NCBI GenBank assembly: GCA_001940645.1
Contig: MDVS01000015.1
Coordinates: 1 to 64,000 of the forward strand
Reading direction: 5' to 3'
DNA length: 64,000 nucleotides
From: Candidatus Heimdallarchaeota archaeon LC_3
Lineage (GTDB): Archaea > Asgardarchaeota > Heimdallarchaeia > Hodarchaeales > LC-3
Shown: positions 27,610 through 35,500 of the stretch, piece by piece
How positions within the stretch are numbered: position 1 is the stretch's first letter
Layout of the letters: each line of letters starts with the position of its first letter
The notes under the pieces: model-generated
What the model was told of the DNA's origin: nothing
Databases searched by the model: none
Seen by the model: only the letters and a program-made list of their open reading frames with translations
Made by a program: the position numbers and the translations under genes

Positions 27610-29022
27610 ATGCCAACAGAAGATAATACAGATGTATCGACCGTAAAGATGATTCATGAAACATTATTGATGCAAAAGGAATATTTTAAAACGGGAGAGA
27701 CTTTAGACGTTGAATTTCGCTTAGAACAATTAAAAAAATTGAAAAGCGCTTTATACGAAAACGAATCAAAAATTCAAGAAGTTATCTATAATGATATGAA
27801 AAAGCCATATTTCGAATTATTTACTACCGAACTTTCTTATGTCTACTCCGAGATAAATTTTGCTATCAAAAAATTAAAAAAATGGATCAAAGGAGAAAAA
27901 TTAAAGACTCCTTTGCCGAATTATAAAGCAAAAACACGTTTAATTCCTGAACCGTATGGTAATGTATTAATTATTGGTCCTTGGAATTTTCCTTTAATGC
28001 TATCAATAAATCCATTTATCGGGGCTATATCAGCAGGTAATTGTGTAGTTCTGAAGCCATCTGAGGTTGCTGTACATACTTCTAAGTTTTTAACCAAGCT
28101 TATTAATGATACTTTTGATTCTCGTTATGTTTCTGCAATACATGGTGGAATTGATATTTCTCAAGCATTGATAAATGAGTCATGGGATTATATTTTTTTC
28201 ACAGGCAGTACCAGGGTGGGAAAGATTGTTTATCAAGCAGCTGCTAAAAATTTGACCCCTGTAACATTAGAATTGGGAGGAAAATCGCCTGTGATTGTAG
28301 ATAAACGAACATCAATATCAAAAACAGCAGAAGCAATAGTTTTTGGTAAATATTTTAATGTTGGACAATCCTGTGTTGCTCCTGATTTTTTATACGTTCA
28401 TACTGAAATAAAAGAGCAACTTCTGGATGCAATAGAAAAACGTTTGAAAAAACATTATGGTGATTTAACTAAACCCAATGAACATTTAGCAAGAATAATT
28501 AACGAAGATCACTTCAAGAGATTAAAAACTTATTTTGATCATGGAAAAATTGTTATAGGGGGATATACTGATCAAAAAGAGCTGTACATATCTCCCACTA
28601 TTCTTGTTGATATAGATCAGACTAAAATGGTTATGCAAGAAGAAATTTATGGTCCAGTTTTGCCTGTGTTAGAATATAGTAATGTTGGCCAAGTTATAAA
28701 CTATTTACAAAATCATGATAAACCTTTAACAATGTATCTATTCTCCAATGATAAAGACTTTGTGAAAACTGTTATAAAATACTCATCTTCTGGAAGTGTA
28801 GTCGTCAATGATGCAATAGTGCAATTTGTAGACAAAAATTTTCCTTTCGGTGGAGTAGGAGCTTCTGGAATTGGATCATATCATGGGTACAAAACTTTTG
28901 AAACATTTTCACATTTTAAGGGAGTTATGTTTCGATCACGTTTCATTAACTTCTCTAAATTTATTCGTGATCCTCCTTATACTGAATTTAAATTAAAATT
29001 GGCAAAACTGCTTTTAAAATAG
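27610..29022 (+). CDS. Aldehyde dehydrogenase, class 3/fatty-aldehyde type (second copy)
   Basis: About 470 aa, paralogous to the gene just upstream. It has GPWNFPLML, AGNCVVLKPSEVA, FTGSTRVG, LELGGKSPVIVD (glutamate about 220) and NVGQSCVAPDFL (cysteine about 255), all intact. The ending DPPYTEFKLKLAKLLLK is the family's characteristic C-terminus. It lacks the longer N-terminal leader of the first copy. Tandem arrangement and divergence suggest an old duplication with different substrates. A GTG at 27601 is an alternative start. The two genes are 200 bases apart and may have separate promoters. Confidence 0.9.
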   Translation: MPTEDNTDVSTVKMIHETLLMQKEYFKTGETLDVEFRLEQLKKLKSALYENESKIQEVIYNDMKKPYFELFTTELSYVYSEINFAIKKLKKWIKGEKLKTPLPNYKAKTRLIPEPYGNVLIIGPWNFPLMLSINPFIGAISAGNCVVLKPSEVAVHTSKFLTKLINDTFDSRYVSAIHGGIDISQALINESWDYIFFTGSTRVGKIVYQAAAKNLTPVTLELGGKSPVIVDKRTSISKTAEAIVFGKYFNVGQSCVAPDFLYVHTEIKEQLLDAIEKRLKKHYGDLTKPNEHLARIINEDHFKRLKTYFDHGKIVIGGYTDQKELYISPTILVDIDQTKMVMQEEIYGPVLPVLEYSNVGQVINYLQNHDKPLTMYLFSNDKDFVKTVIKYSSSGSVVVNDAIVQFVDKNFPFGGVGASGIGSYHGYKTFETFSHFKGVMFRSRFINFSKFIRDPPYTEFKLKLAKLLLK

Positions 29023-29085
29023 TCTTTACTGAAGTTTTTTGTTCATATCATTAAAGTAGGTTTAATTCCAAATCTATTACTTTTA

Positions 29086-29104
29086 TTAGGTTCGCTTAGA
29101 CTAG
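29086..29104. promoter_or_regulatory. DtxR/IdeR-like operator ahead of the putative heme membrane protein
   Basis: TTAGGTTCGCTTAGACTAG agrees with the DtxR-family consensus (TTAGGTTAGCCTAACCTAA) at 14 of 19 positions by direct comparison. It lies about 50-65 bases upstream of the ATG at 29152. An iron-responsive switch for a heme protein would make biological sense, but the match is imperfect. Confidence 0.4.
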
Positions 29105-29151
29105 ATATTTTTAGAAGATTATTTATGAAAAATAAAACCTGTATTTAAAAG

Positions 29152-29334
29152 ATGAATGTAATGTTCTTTAAGAAAAATAAATATCTTTCAATTACGTTTC
29201 TTGTTTTAATAACAATAATCATTGTTTTCTTGTTATCAACTGTAGTTTTAGCTGATGATGACGATTTTTTTGGAGAAGAAACGAGGCTTTTTCCTTTAGT
29301 CAAAGAAGATCTAGCTAAGGAGTTGGGAATGTAA
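29152..29334 (+). CDS. N-terminal part of a frameshifted exported/membrane protein
   Basis: Sixty residues: a signal-anchor-like segment (about 12-34, ending STVVLA) followed by an acidic DDDDFFGEE and LVKEDLAKELG. The frame stops at 29332. Adding one G to the GGG at 29325-29327 joins it smoothly to the next frame, giving ELGNVTVNLLILGMAYVV, a normal membrane helix. I therefore read this as the 5' portion of a single gene of about 204 residues ending at 29762. The break may be a real mutation, an assembly error in a short homopolymer, or less likely a programmed shift. Confidence 0.5.
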   Translation: MNVMFFKKNKYLSITFLVLITIIIVFLLSTVVLADDDDFFGEETRLFPLVKEDLAKELGM

Positions 29335-29357
29335 CAGTAAACCTTCTTATCTTAGGA

Positions 29358-29762
29358 ATGGCTTATGTTGTTGTTAAACGCTTATACATCTATATAAGAA
29401 AGTTTGTTAGCAAGGAAAAATATCCAGAGGTTATAGAATATAGTAAAAAGGTATATATGAAATCTAGAAAGCCTCTTTTTTATTTACACCTATCAACTAA
29501 TCTAGTAGCAACTGGTTTAGGTATTGTTCATGGTTTATCTGTCGAAGTTGAAAAATTCAATATGTTTCTATCTGGAACGATTGGAGTACTACTTATGGCG
29601 ATTCTTTCTATTTCTGGATTAATAATGTGGAAAAAATTTTGGCCATTCTGGTCAAATCGCAAATCGAAAAAACTAGTAAGTGCAATCCATCGCCAATGGT
29701 TATTTAGTGCATTATTGGTAATCGTAATTTGGGCCCATTTATTTGTGTTTTTGGAGAAATAA
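29358..29762 (+). CDS. C-terminal part of the frameshifted protein: putative cytochrome b-like membrane protein
   Basis: 134 residues with three hydrophobic helices after the one split by the frameshift. Two helices each carry two histidines spaced 14-16 residues: LHLST...IVHG and AIHRQ...WAHLF. This is the pattern of bis-heme four-helix b-type cytochromes and ferric-reductase-like proteins. Heme binding is inferred from histidine spacing only; no family was confirmed. Upstream in the same frame the coding potential extends back to about 29319, which supports fusion with the preceding frame. A DtxR-like site lies upstream of the combined gene. Confidence 0.55.
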   Translation: MAYVVVKRLYIYIRKFVSKEKYPEVIEYSKKVYMKSRKPLFYLHLSTNLVATGLGIVHGLSVEVEKFNMFLSGTIGVLLMAILSISGLIMWKKFWPFWSNRKSKKLVSAIHRQWLFSALLVIVIWAHLFVFLEK

Positions 29763-30147
29763 CTATTTTTTTATTCTCGCAAAAATATCTAATTGATTAT
29801 TTAACCCAAAGGTAATTCTTGAAGCTCATTTTTTTCCAAGAACGTTAAGATCGCACAAGAGAGTAATACTTGGTGGATAAATACTCTATAAATAGCTTTT
29901 TTATTGTATATCTCTTTGATAATCGGATCTTGATATATTTAAAGAGGAAATTCTTTCCAAACTTTAAATAATCCAGTAGAAAGTTGAACAATTAAACAAC
30001 CTGCATTAAAATAAGGACCTAGTATCTTCACAAGTATTACATCAAAACTTAACAAGGAAACTATAGGTATAATCTTAAATTCGAAAAAAAGTTATAATAT
30101 GAAGGTCTAGGTTTTATTTTGCGTTCAAAAAAAAATAGGTAAATATC
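29763..30147. other. Intergenic region, nothing firm
   Basis: About 385 bases. A minus-strand stretch of about 50 codons (stop at 29939, ending STGLFKVWKEFPL) looks protein-like but has no start and no recognised family. The promoter of the 379-aa acidic protein should be near 30090-30140. Confidence 0.35.
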
Positions 30148-31287
30148 ATGGATAATGTCGATTATAATATTACAGGATTAACGCACGTAGTAAGGATAGA
30201 TAAAGACAATAATAAAACATTTTTAAAATTATTACTACAAGGATCAGTTGTAAGTACCGTAAAGATTAACTCGAAAACGGAAAAAGGTTTTCGACAAGCG
30301 TTACAAGAACTAGCTATCAAAGGAGGGATAAACAATTTAGTAAAAACTTCTATTTTAAACAATACAGCTAAAAAAATTTATCTAGCTAGTTGGAATATTG
30401 AAAAAAATGCTAAAATCTCATCACAAACTATCAATACAAACATTCCTAGCATATTTACGCAAAAAATAGATAAAATATTAGAGATAGTAAGTCGAAATGA
30501 GACAAGATTTAATAATATTGAAGAACGAATACAAAATATTGAAGAATCGATATCAAAAATTGCAGGAACGGCATCATTAACAGAACCCGTATCAATATTA
30601 GAAAAAAAAGAAATTTTAAAACCAGCAGAACTAACAAAATCTACAAAAATAGATGTGGAACCTAAAGATGATTTCGTAATAAACAAAGAAAAAATAATAG
30701 AAAAAGAGAAAATAGCAGAAAAACTGTCAAAAACTAATATCGAATCAGAATCAATTGTTGAATTAGATTCAACTTTATTATCTGAGCAAGAAGAGATATC
30801 AGAATTGGAATCAGAAGTACAGAATGAAATAGGTAAATTAGAATCAGAATCTAATAAGGAAATAGATCAAACAAAAGAAGAAAATGTTCTAATTGAAGAA
30901 CCAGAAGAACAATCTACTACATCTAAGGATTTATCGGAAGACAATCAAAAAATAAAAATAGAATCTCAAGATCCTGAATTAGCAACTGAAACGGATGAAT
31001 CTGATCACAATATTGATCAGAATATCCAGTCTGATAATCAATTTGAACCATCTTTTAAACCTGATCAAATTCATAAAAAGGAGTTAGAGCTTACAGCAAA
31101 TTTACAATCTGAAGAAGCAACAGAACAACATCCAAAACAAATAACAGATTCTGAATCGATAACTGAAAAAAATAAATCCGTATCCATTCCTGAACTTGAA
31201 AAAGAAGAGGAGAATCAGGTAAAAGATCAAAATGGATCAATAAATGTAGAAAAGAAAAAAGAAAATTATGAAGATGAAGAATTTTAA
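30148..31287 (+). CDS. Acidic coiled-coil protein with conserved-looking N-terminal domain, unknown
   Basis: 379 aa. Residues 1-90 form a compact alpha/beta region (THVVRIDKDNNKTFLKLLL, GFRQALQELAIKGGINN). Residues about 105-145 are a coiled coil (RFNNIEERIQNIEESISKI). From about 150 to the end the protein is dominated by Glu, Lys, Ser and Gln, a long disordered acidic tail with imperfect internal repetition. No catalytic motif is visible. This plan suits a scaffold or adaptor. Its stop codon overlaps the stop of the convergent radical SAM gene by four bases. Confidence 0.65.
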   Translation: MDNVDYNITGLTHVVRIDKDNNKTFLKLLLQGSVVSTVKINSKTEKGFRQALQELAIKGGINNLVKTSILNNTAKKIYLASWNIEKNAKISSQTINTNIPSIFTQKIDKILEIVSRNETRFNNIEERIQNIEESISKIAGTASLTEPVSILEKKEILKPAELTKSTKIDVEPKDDFVINKEKIIEKEKIAEKLSKTNIESESIVELDSTLLSEQEEISELESEVQNEIGKLESESNKEIDQTKEENVLIEEPEEQSTTSKDLSEDNQKIKIESQDPELATETDESDHNIDQNIQSDNQFEPSFKPDQIHKKELELTANLQSEEATEQHPKQITDSESITEKNKSVSIPELEKEEENQVKDQNGSINVEKKKENYEDEEF

Positions 31288-32423
31288 GAGACTTCTTTCC
31301 ATTTCAAACCTAAATTTTCTACTGTATCCAAAGCTAGTTGATATTCGCTATTAGTTATCCGTCTATTAATATTATTATACCTCTTATCAAATGGTACTTT
31401 ATTAGCAGGACGATATTGCCTCATAATATTAACCATCACTGTTCCAGACTGGTGTAACTCATTAGCAATCCATTCCAATATGGGTATTGTATCTTCTTCA
31501 ATTCTTCCAGGCATACAAAGATGTCTAATAATCATTTCTCCACTCCCCATTTCTACACATCGTTTGAGATTTCTAGTTAGAATTTCTCTATAATTGGATA
31601 CTTTTGACATTTTTAAAGCGAAAGAATTATCCCAATATTTGAAATCTGGTAACCAAAAATCAAAAAGATCAACAATTATTTTCAACGATTGTTCTGATAG
31701 GTAGTGATTCGAATTCCATAATTGGCAAATATTCTCATTAAATTTCTGAAAGCTTTCCAAAATTGTGGGTAAATTTGGTGTTGGATCTCCTCCAACATAA
31801 TTTAAATTTCTTGCTCCTTTATTGAAGAGTTGAGTTTGAACCTTTAATAAATTTGTTGACAAGTGCTGAGGATTATTTTTTAATTTTCCCTTATTTGACC
31901 ATTCTTGAGCTATATCAGCATTTTGGCAAAATACACAATTAAATGTACAGCCTTCAAAAAATATTGTTCCTGAAGGTACTAATACTGATTCTTCACCACT
32001 ATGTAAGAATGCAGAAGCTATTTCACTTTCTTCAGGTATCAGACAGTAACCAAATTCACCGTTTAATCTTTCTCTTTCACATAATCTTGCACACAATTTA
32101 CATGGAGACAACAAGGTAGAAGTTAATCGTATTTTTAGTTCGAGAAAGCTATTTGAAATTGATAATGGAATTACGTCATGATTATCAGAACGATCATATT
32201 CATTAACGAATTTACCAAAATTTTCTTGAATTTTATTATGAATAGACCATAATTCATTTTCTGAGAAAACATTTGATAATTCTTCATCAATTGGATAAGC
32301 TTTTAATAACAAATATCTCGCGATAGCATTTTTGTTTAATAATTCATAATATCTTGGAAAGGTATCGCGTATTTTTTTATTCTTCCAAACCTCCATACTA
32401 TCCGGTCTGAATAGAGACCACAA
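31284..32423 (-). CDS. Radical SAM protein, PflA/COG1313-like
   Basis: 379 aa. The SAM-cleaving cluster motif CTFNCVFC (about 155-163, CxxxCxxC) is followed by the family's 'N' (QNADIAQEW). An additional N-terminal cysteine set, SPCKLCARLCERE ... FGYC (about 108-131), matches the extra motif of COG1313 proteins related to pyruvate-formate-lyase activating enzymes. YVGGDPTP is the glycine-rich SAM-contact. The target is not known. The start is TTG, convincingly placed by GAGGT (minus strand, complement of 32432-32436) eight bases upstream. It overlaps the convergent acidic protein gene at its stop. Confidence 0.87.
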   Translation of the reverse strand: MWSLFRPDSMEVWKNKKIRDTFPRYYELLNKNAIARYLLLKAYPIDEELSNVFSENELWSIHNKIQENFGKFVNEYDRSDNHDVIPLSISNSFLELKIRLTSTLLSPCKLCARLCERERLNGEFGYCLIPEESEIASAFLHSGEESVLVPSGTIFFEGCTFNCVFCQNADIAQEWSNKGKLKNNPQHLSTNLLKVQTQLFNKGARNLNYVGGDPTPNLPTILESFQKFNENICQLWNSNHYLSEQSLKIIVDLFDFWLPDFKYWDNSFALKMSKVSNYREILTRNLKRCVEMGSGEMIIRHLCMPGRIEEDTIPILEWIANELHQSGTVMVNIMRQYRPANKVPFDKRYNNINRRITNSEYQLALDTVENLGLKWKEVS

Positions 32424-32431
32424 TTGCCATT

Positions 32432-32436
32432 ACCTC
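32432..32436 (-). promoter_or_regulatory. Ribosome-binding site fixing a TTG start
   Basis: GAGGT on the minus strand lies eight bases before the TTG at 32423 and is out of frame with the nearby ATG at 32430. It decides the start of the radical SAM gene. Confidence 0.6.
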
Positions 32437-32656
32437 ACATTTGAATTTCTTTTAAAAGTTAGTATTTTACATTTTCTAAGATTATTATACAGTAAGGATA
32501 TTTATCCAATTTAATATTATACTGATTTTAATTGTAATCATATTATTAAATCGATTTCAATTAATAAAATTTATTTTAACCAATTATTATTTCCTAAACA
32601 ACCATGTTTTTAAATATTAAGAATTCAAATTTAAATGTTTAATTGGGGTAGGATGC

Positions 32657-35494
32657 TTGAATATAATTCAATCTATCTATGATACAACTGTTATTTTGAA
32701 AGATCATATCCTAGCTAGTTATAAATATATTATAATTGCGTCTATTGGATTGATTATTGCTCTTGGTATACTTTCTTCAAGTATACTTTTTGTTAATACC
32801 CAAAAAACTGTTGTATTGGATGATTTATTTGAAGATCGTCTTGCTAGTTGGAACGTGCAACATAATAGACAACCTGATGAAATCAAGAATACATCATTTA
32901 GTAGTATCGTAAATAACACATTCAAAAATTATAATCTATTTAACAAAATCGACAAAAATGTTCAATTTAGTAAAGCCAGATATGGATTCTTTTCTTTAAT
33001 GATGGTCGAAAATAAATCAAATTTACCTTCTAATAGTAATATTAGTGTTTCACTTGTCTATGAATTTCCTTATATGAGTCTATTGGAAAAATATACAGTT
33101 TCATCATCAAAAATTGTTGAAAATAGTATAAATAATCAAACAGCCGTATTGTTTTATAATACCGATAATAAAAATGAAAGCGATTGGTATCCAAGTATTT
33201 CACAACATTTTGAAGTAATAATCCCATCAAGATCTAATTTCTCTCAATCTATTTCAATTAATAATGTAGAAATCACTGGTTTAGTAAAGATAAATTCAAG
33301 TGAATTAAAAACGCTAGCCCAAGATAATATAGAAATAGAATTAGCCAGTTTTAGCGGAAATATTTTAATCGTCTCAAATATTACAGCTTTTTTTGGAAAT
33401 CCTGGTTTCAAAGAAACTTCAAATTTTAATAATTTAGATGTAAATGATTTTTACTTCTATTTCTTTGATATACACAAGTTCAACGGTTTTGAAATTGATC
33501 GTGCTGTTGATAATTTTGAGACTATGGAATTTCAATTATGGAATGATCTTTATTTAGCTGGATTCAGAGGTTATTCATTTAGAGATAATGTAATTTTTAT
33601 ATTTAAAAGTGTTGAAGAAATTACAGCGCAACTTTTTATTAATGTAGTCCTTTTTGCTTTACCAGTTGTACTTATTGCCATTTTCTTAGCATATTTTTCT
33701 TTTGGGCTAATTAGAAAACAGAAATTACAAATATTAGGAATCTACCTATCCCGTGGAATATCTAAAACTCAATTTTTTGTATTTATTATCTTTGAAATGA
33801 TTTTAACGTTAATAATTGGGTTAATTATTGGAATTTTTTTAAGTATCCCAGTTACTGCTTTTGTTATTCGATCTAGTGGATTTTTGGAATTCGACAGATC
33901 TTTGTTTTTATCAGCAGAACTACTAACTGTCGATTTAGTGCAATTATTAGCTCAATATGGGATTCTACTTGCTTTTGCAATTAATATCCTTCAAATAACT
34001 AATTATTTAACATTTTCAATTAAAGATGTTGAAAGAGAATCAGTGGAAGAACGTGAAAATCCTTTTTGGAGAAGAAAATATCTAGATATACTATTTTTAG
34101 CCTTCGGATTAACATTCTATTTAATAACTGTTTATTCTATCAATTTAGGATCAATTCTACCATCTGAATTGATAGCTACCTTTTCTATACCCGCTCCAAT
34201 TTTTATTATTCTTGGATCTGCGATGTTTATTTCGCGTATCTTTCCAATATTAACTAATATATTAGCAACAATTCTCTGGGAAAAAAGAGGATCATTATTT
34301 TCTTTCAGTTTAAAAAACATAACCATGAGAAGATATTCTACCACTAGAGCATTAATATTGATAGCTCTATCATTTGCATTTATGATTTCTTTTCTTTCAT
34401 TTCCACATTCTTATATTTCTCATGAAGAAACAACATTGCAATATCAAATAGGGGCAGATATCAGTATAAGATTAGTTAATGAAGAAATAAATAACACATT
34501 TTATGAAGAAACTTTATTTAATTATTCCAATGATATCGTTTCTTATTCACCAGTTATTACCGCAGATTTTGTTGGTAATTCTATCATGGCAGTGAATACA
34601 TCTACTTTCAGTAAATCAGCGTGGATGAAGGATTATTTTATTGAAGATTTGTCAAAAAGTTTACAAAAATTGAATGAAGGTAACGATAGTCTTATACTCT
34701 ATAAAGATAATTTGGAAGCATCAAAAAGAGATATTGGGGACAAATTTGTTTGGTTTTCAAAATCTGACCTAAACCAGTCCGCATATGTTTTTACTGTTAA
34801 AAGTACTTTTAATTATTGGCCAATGTTATTAGAATATAAAACGCAGTATCCTGGAACTGATCTGTTTGGTGTAATGAGTTTAGAAACTTTTTATAATTTT
34901 AAATCTGAATTTGGTAACCAATCTGATGATATAATAACAAATCAAGAAGCTTATTTATACATTAAGCCGAAAACAAGTCTAAATCAATCTGAATTTCGAG
35001 AATCAATGTTAACTCAGAAAGGAATAGGTCCCATTAGATTATTTGAAGAAGAATCAAGTGAATTATTTGATAATGCAATGTATTTTACTCTTATTGGTCA
35101 AATAAATAACGATATATTTTATACCATAATAATAACTGTACTAGTTATCTTAATGTTTGGTTTCATGCAACTTGTTGAACGTTCCAGAGAAATTGCTACA
35201 GAAAGATCCTTTGGTATGACCCTTAAACAAAATTTTTCCTTAATATTTTTTGAAATACTCTGGATATTGATCATAGGGATATTTTCTGGAGTAATATTGG
35301 GATATTTTTTCAGTTCACTTTTTTTGTTAGGAGTGACTTTAGGCATAGGATTCCCTCCATTCATTATGATTTATCCGATATCACTTATTTTTAGTTTTAT
35401 TCTGTTATTACTGATATTATCAATCGTATTCAGTTTAATTCCAGCATATGTTAGTACAAAAATTGATATAACAAAATTATTGAGGGTGGAATGA
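32657..35494 (+). CDS. FtsX-like ABC transporter permease (first of pair)
   Basis: 945 aa. One N-terminal helix (about 22-48) is followed by a large asparagine-rich extracytoplasmic region to about 325. Then come a helix cluster (about 325-480), a further segment to 600 with a second extracellular domain, and a C-terminal helix trio (about 810-930) ending in PAYVSTKIDITKLLRVE. This is the two-module FtsX/MacB-type plan used for lipoprotein or large-molecule export and envelope remodelling. The start is TTG with GGTAGG upstream. It heads a four-gene operon and shares its layout with the next gene, a clear duplication. The transported substrate is unknown. Confidence 0.85.
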   Translation: MNIIQSIYDTTVILKDHILASYKYIIIASIGLIIALGILSSSILFVNTQKTVVLDDLFEDRLASWNVQHNRQPDEIKNTSFSSIVNNTFKNYNLFNKIDKNVQFSKARYGFFSLMMVENKSNLPSNSNISVSLVYEFPYMSLLEKYTVSSSKIVENSINNQTAVLFYNTDNKNESDWYPSISQHFEVIIPSRSNFSQSISINNVEITGLVKINSSELKTLAQDNIEIELASFSGNILIVSNITAFFGNPGFKETSNFNNLDVNDFYFYFFDIHKFNGFEIDRAVDNFETMEFQLWNDLYLAGFRGYSFRDNVIFIFKSVEEITAQLFINVVLFALPVVLIAIFLAYFSFGLIRKQKLQILGIYLSRGISKTQFFVFIIFEMILTLIIGLIIGIFLSIPVTAFVIRSSGFLEFDRSLFLSAELLTVDLVQLLAQYGILLAFAINILQITNYLTFSIKDVERESVEERENPFWRRKYLDILFLAFGLTFYLITVYSINLGSILPSELIATFSIPAPIFIILGSAMFISRIFPILTNILATILWEKRGSLFSFSLKNITMRRYSTTRALILIALSFAFMISFLSFPHSYISHEETTLQYQIGADISIRLVNEEINNTFYEETLFNYSNDIVSYSPVITADFVGNSIMAVNTSTFSKSAWMKDYFIEDLSKSLQKLNEGNDSLILYKDNLEASKRDIGDKFVWFSKSDLNQSAYVFTVKSTFNYWPMLLEYKTQYPGTDLFGVMSLETFYNFKSEFGNQSDDIITNQEAYLYIKPKTSLNQSEFRESMLTQKGIGPIRLFEEESSELFDNAMYFTLIGQINNDIFYTIIITVLVILMFGFMQLVERSREIATERSFGMTLKQNFSLIFFEILWILIIGIFSGVILGYFFSSLFLLGVTLGIGFPPFIMIYPISLIFSFILLLLILSIVFSLIPAYVSTKIDITKLLRVE

Positions 35495-35500
35495 AAAAAT

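Noticed and set aside
29939..30090. Minus-strand protein-like frame ending STGLFKVWKEFPL
   Set aside because: It has no start codon, is about 50 codons, and matches no family I recognise; kept only as a note in the intergenic entry.
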